Shown one piece after another: positions 16,408-24,015 of a stretch of 28,847 nt of DNA. The number at the start of each line of letters is the position of its first letter. Position 1 is the first letter of the stretch. The DNA lies in assembly GCA_937880175.1 (NCBI GenBank), contig CALFLO010000027.1, positions 1 through 28,847 of the forward strand, read 5' to 3'. Origin of the DNA: an uncultured Gluconobacter sp. (lineage in GTDB: Bacteria; Pseudomonadota; Alphaproteobacteria; Acetobacterales; Acetobacteraceae). The notes under the pieces were generated by a model. It was not told the DNA's origin and did not search any database. It saw only the letters and a list, made by a program, of their open reading frames with translations. Position numbers and translations under genes: made by a program.

Positions 16408-17177
16408 TATCGTGTTTCCTGTAAAGTGGAAGAACAGAGGGATTCTATTGCGATCTCGAAAAGGTCTTTCTCGGCGGCAGCCATGTCTTCGGTGTCGAGT
16501 TTCTTCTGGGTTATGGGATCGACCGTTGCGACACACAGGCTTGAGGTACGTGCACCCAGCATGCGACCCGCGACCAGCAGGGCGGATGTCTCCATATCCG
16601 CGCCAATCAGCCCGAACTTCTCGATGTCGCTCAGAAGCGCGTCACGTACGCCGCCCCGCGAGCCGGGAAGATCAAACATCTGGGAATAGAAACCGTCGTA
16701 ACTGGCGAACATGCCGGTTCCGTACGGGCGTTCCTGCTGGGCCAGGTGCTTCAGGATGATCGCGTTCAGCTCCGGATCGGAGACAGCCGGGTAACCGGGG
16801 GGCGCATAGCTGTCCGACGTTCCTTCCCGCCGCAGCGCAGAGTCCGCGAGAACGAAATCCCCCAGAGACCGCCCACCTGCCGCCATCGCCGTGCCGATCC
16901 TCAGGAAGGAGCGCACACCGAGCGCCCGCAGCTCTTCCATAACGACAACGGCGATCGGGGCGCCCATTCCGAATGCGCTGGCGGTAATACGGCAACCGTT
17001 GCGCGTGCCGGTGATGGTCTGAAGACCACGGTTGACCGGGATACGTTCGACATCGTCCAGATGCAGCGCAATTCGGTCGATCCGCCCGGGATCCCCGATC
17101 AGGATGGCGACATCAGCCACCTGACTTTCCTTCGCCCCGATATACCAGGCGCGTTTTTCTTCCGGTGTTTTCGTCAT
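16407..17177 (-). CDS. Nucleoside phosphorylase (uridine phosphorylase-like family)
   Basis: A 256-residue PNP/UDP family-1 enzyme that splits a nucleoside with phosphate into base and pentose-1-phosphate. The family's phosphate site is visible: IGDPGR (27-32, Arg32) and FLRIGTA (91-97, Arg93 and Thr96). The ribose-binding ADMETSAL (Met195, Glu196) is also present. FGMGAPIAVVVMEEL matches the family core. In E. coli uridine phosphorylase uracil is held by Gln166 and Arg168 in the FYPGQER stretch. Here that stretch reads FYSQMFD, so the Arg is lacking and the base may not be uracil. The PfkB stop and this ATG abut exactly, and its own stop overlaps the SIS start. Family is secure; base specificity is open. 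Confidence 0.88.
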   Translation of the reverse strand: MTKTPEEKRAWYIGAKESQVADVAILIGDPGRIDRIALHLDDVERIPVNRGLQTITGTRNGCRITASAFGMGAPIAVVVMEELRALGVRSFLRIGTAMAAGGRSLGDFVLADSALRREGTSDSYAPPGYPAVSDPELNAIILKHLAQQERPYGTGMFASYDGFYSQMFDLPGSRGGVRDALLSDIEKFGLIGADMETSALLVAGRMLGARTSSLCVATVDPITQKKLDTEDMAAAEKDLFEIAIESLCSSTLQETR

Positions 17178-18059
17178 CTATTCCTTTTCCTCGCTATTCT
17201 GTCTTTGGCTGAGAAGGTGATAGGCATCCTGCATGCCCTGTCTCAGCGCGGTTTCCGGTGATCCGGCGTCGCGGATGAGGCAGGAAAGCGTTCCCGCAGC
17301 GAGGGTGTCCCCGGCTCCGCACGGGTCAAGCACGGGCAGGGTCGCAGGGGGCTGCAGCAGTGTTCGTTCGCCCCGGATCTCCAGGGAGGAACCGCGCCGG
17401 CCATAGGTTTCGACCAGGATCAGATCCGGTTTTGCCTGCGCACGGGCCAGCGCGTCGCGAATGGTGCTTCCTTCGGTTTCGCTGCAGAAAATGATGTCGG
17501 CGCGCTGCACGATCCGCTCCAGAAGATGGGGAGGCAGGGCGTGCGCGTCCTTTTTGGCGACCCACGCAACCTTCGCATCGCTCCGGCAGTTTTCCAGAGC
17601 CGCGAGCGTGGCATCCGCGGGTGCAATCGTAAGAACGAGCCAGTCGGCCTGCGCAATCAGGTCCCGGTGTCCGGCCTCCAGCGAAGGGCGCGTGTCTCCG
17701 TCCGCGGGGAGGGGATCGTAAAGGCAGATGGCCTCGCCCGAAGGCTCGTAGATCATCAGCGTGACAGGCGTGCGCCCTCCGGGAATAACCCGGATGCCCG
17801 CTGTGGACGCTCCGCTCTCTTTCATGGCGGAGAGATAATATTCTCCGCTGAGATCATCCCCGATCCAGGTGACCGGCACCGTCTGGCAGCCGCCAGCCTG
17901 TTCAAGGATCCGGGCGATGAACCATGGTGCGCCGCCCATCCTGTTCCACGCGTCTTTCCGGCGCTCCGTGATCCGCGTCGTCTGGCCGGGCACTGCCGGT
18001 CCGTCCAGGGCGATAACGTGATCGAGGCTCGCATAACCGAGAATGACAACGTTTTTCAT
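17178..18059 (-). CDS. PfkB-family carbohydrate/nucleoside kinase
   Basis: A 293-residue ribokinase-fold kinase. It begins with VVILGYASLDHV (the N-terminal Gly-rich/Asp sugar-binding strand). A substrate-side MGGAPWFIARIL follows at residues 41-52, corresponding to the GGAPANVA segment of the family. It ends with the PfkB signature DPCGAGDTLAAG (245-256), in which Asp251 is the catalytic base and GAG forms the anion hole. It phosphorylates a sugar, sugar phosphate or nucleoside using ATP. ATGA overlap joins it to the upstream hydrolase gene, and the phosphorylase starts directly after its stop. In some archaea a PfkB enzyme phosphorylates ribose-1-phosphate from nucleosides to ribose-1,5-bisphosphate; that role is possible here but unproven. 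Ribokinase or nucleoside kinase activity is the alternative. Confidence 0.87.
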   Translation of the reverse strand: MKNVVILGYASLDHVIALDGPAVPGQTTRITERRKDAWNRMGGAPWFIARILEQAGGCQTVPVTWIGDDLSGEYYLSAMKESGASTAGIRVIPGGRTPVTLMIYEPSGEAICLYDPLPADGDTRPSLEAGHRDLIAQADWLVLTIAPADATLAALENCRSDAKVAWVAKKDAHALPPHLLERIVQRADIIFCSETEGSTIRDALARAQAKPDLILVETYGRRGSSLEIRGERTLLQPPATLPVLDPCGAGDTLAAGTLSCLIRDAGSPETALRQGMQDAYHLLSQRQNSEEKE

Positions 18060-18616
18060 GCCAGGAGCTCCAGCCCCTCTGACAGCGGCACGACCTGACC
18101 GAAATAGCGCCAGATATCCTCAAGGGACGCCTCTTCCAGATGGGGTCTGTTGGAATTGGTCGCTTCCCGGACGACAACGGGTTCAAAACCACCCGCAAAC
18201 GCATCCTGAACCGTAGCGCGGATGCAGCAGTTGGTCTTGACGCCCACGATGACCAGACGGGAAACATTCTGCTCCCGCAACATAAGGGCCATGTCCGTGG
18301 CATAGAATGCGCTGTAACGGCGTTTGTAGACGACCGGCTCACTGGGGAGGGGACCGAAACCCTCCACGAAGTCGATGGTGTCGTCACCCTCGATGTGATG
18401 AACCGGAAGCTTGGCCCATTCGAAATCGTAAATGCCTTCCCGATGACGCTCCGCCGTGTGAACGACAAGCGTGCCGCATGCGCGGGCCTTGTCGAGAAGC
18501 TGGCGGATCGGTTCAAGGACCTGATCGGCCTTCGGGTAGTAGTTCGGATCGCCGGGGCGAAAGAACGAATTGATGACGTCCACCAGAAGGAGGGCGGTTA
18601 CAGGACGGGATGTCAC
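18056..18616 (-). CDS. Isochorismatase-like cysteine hydrolase
   Basis: A 186-residue hydrolase of the isochorismatase/nicotinamidase fold. The Asp-Lys-Cys triad is complete: Asp13 in LLLVDVINSFF, Lys98 in VVYKRRYSAF and Cys131 in GVKTNCCIRATVQDAF. Members cleave amide, ureido or enol-ether bonds (nicotinamide, N-carbamoyl compounds, ureidoacrylate, isochorismate). The start is GTG 18616, which overlaps the permease stop as GTGA (18616-18613). A longer open frame runs back to 19519, but its translation there is the permease gene in another frame and shows no domain. In this operon it may hydrolyse the base or a ring-opened product. The motif TNCC differs from the DYC usual in nicotinamidases, so nicotinamide is less likely. 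Confidence 0.88.
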   Translation of the reverse strand: MTSRPVTALLLVDVINSFFRPGDPNYYPKADQVLEPIRQLLDKARACGTLVVHTAERHREGIYDFEWAKLPVHHIEGDDTIDFVEGFGPLPSEPVVYKRRYSAFYATDMALMLREQNVSRLVIVGVKTNCCIRATVQDAFAGGFEPVVVREATNSNRPHLEEASLEDIWRYFGQVVPLSEGLELLA

Positions 18617-19479
18617 GACAGGGTACCTCCGTGTCTGTGTCTGGTCCGGAGGGTCTGCAGAAGCATCAGGACAAGCACAGAAATGTAGGGAAATGCCTGC
18701 GCCAGAGAGACCGGAATGTTCAGGACCTGGGCACGGGTCGCCAGCTCTTCGAGGGCAGTCAGGAAAAGGCATGTCAGTGCGGTCGGAAGGGGGCGGTTCC
18801 GTCCGATGTAAAACGCGGCAAGCGCCACATAACCCCGGCCGGACGAGATATCGTCGCTGAAGGCCCCGACGATCCCAAGGCTCAGATCCGCGCCCGCCAG
18901 ACCGCAGAGCGCCCCGGCCACGACGGTCGAGAACAGCAGCATCCGGGGCGCCGAAATCCCGACGGTCCGGGCCATAGCGGGCTCGCTCCCGGCTGCCGAC
19001 AGGTGCAGTCCAAGCCATGTCCGGTCGAGGAACCAGGTCATGACCAGAACCAGAGCCCAGGCCAGCAGCGTCAGGATGTCGACGGAACCGAGCACCGGGA
19101 GTGAAACCGCCGGAAGCTTGGGACATGATGCCAGCAGCAGAAGCCCCGAAACGCCAAAGGCGGTCTTGACCAGAAGCCGGCACAGGGCATGGGAGAACAG
19201 GTTGAAGCCCAGCCCTGTGACGATCGGGTTCGCGCCCAGTCCGGTAATAACGCTCCCCATCAGGAAGCAGCCCAAAGCTCCGGCCAGCGCCCCTGCGGCC
19301 GTGCCGAGGAGCGCAGAATGCGTTGCAGCTCCTGTGACTTCCGCGGCCAGCGCCCCGACGAGGATGAAAGCATCCAGACCGACATTCACGAGCCCGGCCG
19401 TTCGGCAGAATGCTCCGCCCAGCGAGGTCAGAAGGAGAGGCGTCGTCTGCAGCAGGCAGCCCTGAAGAAACGCGTTCAT
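18613..19479 (-). CDS. ABC transporter permease, BMP/nucleoside type (second permease)
   Basis: A 288-residue inner-membrane permease of the family that partners BMP-type binding proteins and RbsA-like double ATPases (Bacillus NupQ/YufQ type, BPD_transp_2). It is hydrophobic throughout, with about eight to ten helices. The family hallmark is near the N-terminus: FCRTAGLVNVGLDAFILVGA, equivalent to the ERSGVVNIGLEG segment. GLGANPIVTGLGFNLF follows, as in the NPIIAGVALN-type loop. It begins by ATGA overlap with the first permease stop and ends by GTGA overlap with the hydrolase start. It is half of the channel heterodimer for nucleoside import. Confidence 0.9.
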   Translation of the reverse strand: MNAFLQGCLLQTTPLLLTSLGGAFCRTAGLVNVGLDAFILVGALAAEVTGAATHSALLGTAAGALAGALGCFLMGSVITGLGANPIVTGLGFNLFSHALCRLLVKTAFGVSGLLLLASCPKLPAVSLPVLGSVDILTLLAWALVLVMTWFLDRTWLGLHLSAAGSEPAMARTVGISAPRMLLFSTVVAGALCGLAGADLSLGIVGAFSDDISSGRGYVALAAFYIGRNRPLPTALTCLFLTALEELATRAQVLNIPVSLAQAFPYISVLVLMLLQTLRTRHRHGGTLS

Positions 19480-20507
19480 CGGGCGTTCCCCTCTCGCCAG
19501 TTGCGGAGGCGGCGGCCAAAGCCCGTAAAGCGGACCGAGGCGAAAATGATGAACGAGGCCTCGATCAGACGTGTCACTTCTTCCGGAACATCGCTGATGA
19601 GCTGGATGCCGATCCCGGAGACGACCAGCATGGCCAGCAGAAGGGAGGCAAGAAAGATACCCGGAGCCCGGTTATCCCCGAGGATGGCGACGGTCAGCCC
19701 CAGAAAACCGTATTCGGCAGAAAAGCCCGTTACATACTGATGGACTGTTCCCAGAGCATGGACCGCCCCTGCCAGACCGCCAATTCCCCCGCTCAGCAGC
19801 ATGGCGGAGACAAGGATCCGTCGGACCCCGAAGCCGGTTGCGCGCGCGAAACGCCTGTTCCACCCGACGATGCGGGTTTCATATCCAAGCGTTCCTCTGC
19901 TGCACCATGCCGCGTAAAACGCAACGCAGATGATGGAAATGATGAAAGACAGGTTGAGGCCGGGAAAGCCGACATCCGGCAGATGGGTCACTGCCGGGAT
20001 CATGGCCGTGGCCGAATTGGCCGAGCCGGGCGCAAGGAAAAAGCGCTCGACCAGCCATGCCGCCAGATCCAGGGCCACGAAGTTGACCATGAGTGTGGTA
20101 ACGACATCATCGAGATTGCGGAAAACCACCAGCCACGCGGGAACCAGCATCCAGAGCGAACCTGCGACACTCCCTGCGAGAAGCGGAAACAGGATGGCAA
20201 GAGGGGCCGGGAGCGTGCTGCAATGTCCGGCAGTGACTGCGGCGGCGAGGCCGCCAAGGACAAAGCATCCTTCCAGTCCCACATTGAAAACGCCGCTGCG
20301 GAAGCAGATGCCGGTTGCAAGACCAAGCAGGACCAGAGGGGCTGCGCTGCTGCATGTCTGGGCGATTGCGGCCGGGCTGCCCAGTGCAGACCTGAAGATA
20401 AGGATCAGGCTTTCGAACGGGTTGAAACCGCACAGGCCGATGACGACCATCGCGGCGAGGAGGGCACCCGCGATCGGGCCGAGATGGGAGGAAAGACGCC
20501 CCGTCAT
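19476..20507 (-). CDS. ABC transporter permease, BMP/nucleoside type (first permease)
   Basis: A 343-residue multi-spanning permease of the BPD_transp_2 family (NupP/YufP type). Family signs are CFRSGVFNVGLEGCFVLGGL and DDVVTTLMVNFVALDLAAWLV, the latter equivalent to the N-E-x-x-T-x-M-x-N-x-I-A segment of nucleoside permeases. A SAEYGFLGLTVAILG segment near the C-terminal third is also characteristic. It starts at ATG 20507, overlapping the ATPase stop (ATGA), and its own stop overlaps the next permease start (ATGA), so the channel halves and ATPase are translated together. Substrate is inferred from family and operon to be a nucleoside. Confidence 0.91.
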   Translation of the reverse strand: MTGRLSSHLGPIAGALLAAMVVIGLCGFNPFESLILIFRSALGSPAAIAQTCSSAAPLVLLGLATGICFRSGVFNVGLEGCFVLGGLAAAVTAGHCSTLPAPLAILFPLLAGSVAGSLWMLVPAWLVVFRNLDDVVTTLMVNFVALDLAAWLVERFFLAPGSANSATAMIPAVTHLPDVGFPGLNLSFIISIICVAFYAAWCSRGTLGYETRIVGWNRRFARATGFGVRRILVSAMLLSGGIGGLAGAVHALGTVHQYVTGFSAEYGFLGLTVAILGDNRAPGIFLASLLLAMLVVSGIGIQLISDVPEEVTRLIEASFIIFASVRFTGFGRRLRNWREGNAR

Positions 20508-21979
20508 GCGGCAAGCTCCGCTTCGGGCACGAGAATGCCGTCGTGCAGCGTCAGGCGGCGCGTGGAAAGCGTCTGTAGTTCCGCTTCTTCTTCAGAAATC
20601 AGAATGACTGCGCCTCCTTCTTCTGCGAATTTGACAAGCAGGCTGTGAATGACGTGGATACCGGCCAGATCCACACCACGGGTCGGCTGCGCGACGAGAA
20701 GGACGCAGGGACCGGCATCAAGCTCGCGGGCCATGGCCAGACGCTGCTGATTACCGCCAGACAGATGCCCCGCCGCCAGAAGATCATCCGACCTGCGCAC
20801 CCCAAAACGGTCGAGCAGGGCGTGGACATGCGCGCTGATGGATGCCGGCCGCAGCATCTGCCAGCGGGAGAACGGCATCACGTTGTGACGTCCGGCAATG
20901 GCGTTGTCCTGCAGGGATGCCTGAAGGCACAGGCTCTCCGTTGCCCGGTCCGCACTCAGATAGCCCAGCCCCACGGTGCGTCTGGTGTGGGGCGTGCTGC
21001 GTTCGATCGGCTGGTTTTTCAGGAGGATGCGACCCCTCTCCTGGAGGCGCAGTCCGGCAAGACATTCGAGAAGCTCTATCTGTCCTGCATCAGGCAGCCC
21101 CCCGATCCCCAGGATTTCCCCTTCGCACAGCCTGAGGGACGCATCCCTGACCCGCATCACGCCACGAGGATCGCGAATGGACAGGGCATCGACTTCAAGC
21201 ACCGGACTGCCGATTTTTTCGCACGGACGGGGCGCGGGACGTGGAGCTTCGCCCGTCATGTGCCGGATCAGGAGATCATGCGTGGCGCCCTCGCGGGGAA
21301 GGGTTGCGACATGGCGTCCTTCACGCAGGATGCTTATGCGGTCGGACACGGCGAGAACTTCATCAAGTTTGTGACTGATGAAAATAAGGGTGTGGCCCCT
21401 GTCGCGCAGACTGCACATCAGCGACAGCAGGTTCTGGACCTGCTCCCGCGGCAGGACTGCGCTGGGTTCATCAAGGATGAGGATATCGCTGCCCCGGTAC
21501 AGTCCGCGAAGGATTTCCACGATCTGGCGGACATGCAGCGGTGTATCCCCGGCCTGCAGGGACCAGTCGATCGAGACGCCGGCCAGCACTGCCAGACGTT
21601 CTGCGTCATGCAGGGCTTTTTGACGGTCGATCTGCCCCCAGCGTCCCCGCGGTTCCGCACCCAGGATCAGATTGTCGAGGAGAGTGAGTTGCGGAATGAT
21701 CGAGAATTCCTGCTGGACCATTCCGACGCCATGACGGAATGCATCCTGCGGAGAACCGAGCGAGACTGAAGCACCATCAAACAGGATTTCGCCGCTGTCA
21801 GGCTGCTCCAGCCCCTGAAGCATTTTCATGAGTGTTGTCTTGCCTGCCCCGTTGCCTCCGAGAAAGGCGTGGATGCTTCCGCGTTCGATCTCCAGCGAGA
21901 TGTCATCATTCGCCCGGTGTGAGCCGAAGACGCGTGTGATGTTGCGCAATGTGATGCGGGGCTGCGAAAGGCCGGTCAT
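20504..21979 (-). CDS. ABC transporter ATP-binding protein, two fused domains (BMP/nucleoside importer)
   Basis: A 491-residue double ATPase (NupO/YufO and RbsA-like) powering import by the two permeases. The first domain has Walker A GGNGAGKTT (41-49), Q-loop VQQEF and Walker B ILILDEP (166-172, Glu171), but its signature is degenerate: HVRQIVEIL where relatives have GMQQRVEIL. The second domain has a degenerate Walker A (GGLPDAGQIELL) and Walker B (VAQPTRGVD), and a perfect signature LSGGNQQ (406-412). One competent ATP site (Walker A of domain 1 with signature of domain 2) is therefore expected. The AQPTRG motif is a hallmark of the BMP-associated class. ATGA overlaps link it to the genes on both sides. 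Confidence 0.93.
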   Translation of the reverse strand: MTGLSQPRITLRNITRVFGSHRANDDISLEIERGSIHAFLGGNGAGKTTLMKMLQGLEQPDSGEILFDGASVSLGSPQDAFRHGVGMVQQEFSIIPQLTLLDNLILGAEPRGRWGQIDRQKALHDAERLAVLAGVSIDWSLQAGDTPLHVRQIVEILRGLYRGSDILILDEPSAVLPREQVQNLLSLMCSLRDRGHTLIFISHKLDEVLAVSDRISILREGRHVATLPREGATHDLLIRHMTGEAPRPAPRPCEKIGSPVLEVDALSIRDPRGVMRVRDASLRLCEGEILGIGGLPDAGQIELLECLAGLRLQERGRILLKNQPIERSTPHTRRTVGLGYLSADRATESLCLQASLQDNAIAGRHNVMPFSRWQMLRPASISAHVHALLDRFGVRRSDDLLAAGHLSGGNQQRLAMARELDAGPCVLLVAQPTRGVDLAGIHVIHSLLVKFAEEGGAVILISEEEAELQTLSTRRLTLHDGILVPEAELAA

Positions 21980-23034
21980 CGCATGAAATCCGGATAGCCC
22001 TGGGTGACGACGTTCCAGACATGCACACGGCCCGAAACGATATCTGTACGGGCCGTGGTGACACTCTGAAGAACACTGGCGGGGATGAGGGCGCGGGTAT
22101 AACGCATCTCCGTGAGTCCGACGCCGTCTTCTCCCAGCCCCATATGCACAACGGAGCCATCTGTCAGCCTGCCATGCGCGTAATCGGTGACGACGCGGTC
22201 AAGCGCGACTTCGGTATGTTTGAGCATGCTGGTCAGGACATGGCCGGGCGCAAGCCCGTCTTCATCCTGATCCACCCCGATGGCATACAGGCCGCTTTGT
22301 GCCGCAGCATGGATAACGCCCACTCCGGTTGTTCCGGCCACGGCGTAAATGATCCCGACGCCTCCGTCATACATGACATGGGCCATCTCCAACCCCTTGG
22401 CTGGGTCGCTGAAAGTGTTGGCATAGGAAATTCGGACAGGAAGTTCTGGATCGACGCTATGGGCGCCCTGCACGAAGCCCGCGATGAACTTGTCGATGCC
22501 AACGGAGCGGGTGCCTCCGATGACGCCCAGTTCCTGATGATGCTCCAGTGCCGGGAGATGAGCCTGTCTGACGACACCTGCCGCCAGAACGCCCGCCAGA
22601 AAAGATCCCTGCTGTTCCTCGAACAGCACTGAAGTGACGTTAGAGCCACTCGCGACCTGATTGAGAATGACAAAATGGCAGTCCGGAAAATCCCGGGCCA
22701 CGTCCTGAAGAATGCCGCTATGGGAATATTCGAGGTCAATCACCAGACCGGCTCCGGAAGAGGCCGCCTGACGCAGGATGGTGCCGCCTTCCGCCACGAC
22801 CGAGGACGTCTCCACCACCCGCCCCGTCAGTCCGGTCTTGGCAAGTCCCTGCGTAAAACCGCGATGACCCAGATCGTTGTAAGACTGATCACCCAGACCG
22901 CCCTGACCAATGATCAGAACAGCTTTGTGCTCATTTTCCGGATGTGCGGCGGCGTTTTGTGGCAGGCCTGCGCTGCCTGTCAAAGTCAAGGCCAGGGCCA
23001 CCTGAAGAGCCCGTATCGTTCGTGGTTTCAGCAT
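21976..23034 (-). CDS. BMP-family periplasmic nucleoside-binding protein
   Basis: The periplasmic binding component of the ABC importer (BMP/PnrA-like family, known to bind purine and pyrimidine nucleosides). A signal peptide (KPRTIRALQVALALTLTGSAG, cleavage near NAAA/HPE) carries no lipobox Cys, so it is a soluble periplasmic protein rather than the usual lipoprotein. Family marks are AVLIIGQGGLGDQSYNDLGHRGF (20 residues of it match the G-x-x-D-x-S-FN segment), LNQVASGSNVTSVLFEEQQGSFLAGVLA, GVIGGTRSVGIDKFIAGFVQGA and GVDQDEDGLAPG. ATG 23034 follows AAAGG; ATG 23061 is an alternative without a ribosome site. The first 104 bases lie inside the end of the GntR gene in another frame. Confidence 0.9.
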   Translation of the reverse strand: MLKPRTIRALQVALALTLTGSAGLPQNAAAHPENEHKAVLIIGQGGLGDQSYNDLGHRGFTQGLAKTGLTGRVVETSSVVAEGGTILRQAASSGAGLVIDLEYSHSGILQDVARDFPDCHFVILNQVASGSNVTSVLFEEQQGSFLAGVLAAGVVRQAHLPALEHHQELGVIGGTRSVGIDKFIAGFVQGAHSVDPELPVRISYANTFSDPAKGLEMAHVMYDGGVGIIYAVAGTTGVGVIHAAAQSGLYAIGVDQDEDGLAPGHVLTSMLKHTEVALDRVVTDYAHGRLTDGSVVHMGLGEDGVGLTEMRYTRALIPASVLQSVTTARTDIVSGRVHVWNVVTQGYPDFMR

Positions 23035-23767
23035 CAGACGAACCTTTTTTCTGAGGGTCATTGTTACGCTGAAGATTTGTTTCGTAATAATAACGACGTG
23101 CGTCGTAGATGGCCTCGACCATGTCCAGAAGCTGCCCGGCTTCATTAAAAGACTGTCGATAAATGACGATCACGACGGCACCAGCCGGGAGAGAGAGAAG
23201 GTCTCTCTCATCCTCGGTCGCCAGCCGTGCGTTCAGACGCTCCTTGGCACTCACGACAGGAGAGTTTTTCTCCGCCAGAAAGCCATAGAATGAAAAGTCG
23301 GAGCGCCGGGATATTTCCTCTGTCAGTCCCGTCTGTTTGACGACAGTCAGTGGAACAACAGAGTTGTGGCGCGCCACCGGAACACCGTCCACATAACGCA
23401 GACGATCCATGATGACCGACGGCTCGTCGATCTCGAATGGCGGCATGCCCCGACCGGGCCACATATCGAACGACAAAAGCTGGTGGGAGGCGGCATGACC
23501 CGCGGCCGTGACAGCCTCGGTAAAGCTGGTGAGCAGGCCGGGCTGCTTGCGCAGGGGCGCACTGGCCACGAAAGTTCCGCTGCCCTGTTTCCTCACGACC
23601 AGCCCTTCGGCCACAAGCTCTTCGATGGCTTTGGACACCGTAAAGCGGCTGACACCCCATCTGGCCGCCAGAACGGGTTCACTGGTGAGGCGCTCACCCG
23701 GGCTGCTAACCGAAATCTGTTCTCTGAGACGGTCAGCCATCTGGCGGTACAAGGGAGGGGGGGTCAT
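22931..23767 (-). CDS. GntR-family (HutC/UTRA) transcriptional regulator
   Basis: A 278-residue repressor-type regulator. It has an N-terminal GntR winged helix (PLYRQMADRLREQI, then RWGVSRFTVSKAIEELVAEG and the wing RKQGSGTFV, residues about 5-70) and a C-terminal UTRA ligand-binding domain (about 90-235) ending near YYYETNLQRNN. A basic, disordered-looking tail of about 40 residues (ending KRRRTSGK) follows and is encoded over the start of the binding-protein gene. ATG 23767 is used; a TTG just before it is not needed. It is the first gene of the nucleoside operon and likely senses a phosphosugar or nucleoside-derived ligand. A 26-bp palindrome 17 bases upstream of the ATG points to autorepression. 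Confidence 0.9.
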   Translation of the reverse strand: MTPPPLYRQMADRLREQISVSSPGERLTSEPVLAARWGVSRFTVSKAIEELVAEGLVVRKQGSGTFVASAPLRKQPGLLTSFTEAVTAAGHAASHQLLSFDMWPGRGMPPFEIDEPSVIMDRLRYVDGVPVARHNSVVPLTVVKQTGLTEEISRRSDFSFYGFLAEKNSPVVSAKERLNARLATEDERDLLSLPAGAVVIVIYRQSFNEAGQLLDMVEAIYDARRYYYETNLQRNNDPQKKGSSDAETTNDTGSSGGPGLDFDRQRRPATKRRRTSGK

Positions 23768-23783
23768 CAAAAATCCTGCAACC

Positions 23784-23809
23784 TGTTCAGTTGTCCAGAC
23801 AACTGAACA
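23784..23809. promoter_or_regulatory. Palindromic operator for the GntR regulator
   Basis: Two perfect 11-base arms, TGTTCAGTTGT (23784-23794) and ACAACTGAACA (23799-23809), flank CCAG. The core TTGTCCAGACAA is close to the TTGTCTAGACAA-like sites bound by HutC-type GntR regulators. It lies 17 bases upstream of the regulator's ATG, so binding would block transcription or early elongation of the whole nucleoside operon. Assignment rests on symmetry, position and family knowledge. Confidence 0.75.
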
Positions 23810-23975
23810 TACTCATGCTGGATTCGCAATGAGATTCTCGCAGGCGTCGCAATTTCCCATTCCCTTCCCGGACCGTTCCGGAATCGGGTGGACTTTTCAG
23901 AGTGGCAGAGTCAGGGAGGAGGCTCGGTTATCCGGGCTTAGTGCAAATGTTTTGCAGGAAACAGTCGGTGCCCGT

Positions 23976-24005
23976 GAGGACCACCACCAGATGGCGGCAG
24001 TCCTC
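23976..24005 (-). terminator. Hairpin after the RND efflux operon
   Basis: GAGGAC (23976-23981) pairs with GTCCTC (24000-24005), and inside it CCACCA pairs with TGGCGG apart from one mismatch. The hairpin begins ten bases beyond the stop of the outer-membrane lipoprotein gene on the minus strand. No T-run follows, so it may be a Rho-dependent end or an mRNA-stabilising stem rather than a classic terminator. Confidence 0.45.
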
Positions 24006-24015
24006 GAAATAGCAG

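Noticed and set aside
18617..19519. N-terminal extension of the cysteine hydrolase frame
   Set aside because: The extension is out-of-frame translation of the permease gene. The GTG at 18616 with GTGA overlap gives a normal-length hydrolase.
19410..20648. Plus-strand open frame of 412 codons
   Set aside because: It runs antisense to the two permease genes, is highly charged and shows no domain or ribosome site.
23942..23956. TGCAAA-TGT-TTTGCA inverted repeat as a second operator
   Set aside because: Only six bases per arm, far from the regulator start and not linked to any promoter element; chance is sufficient.
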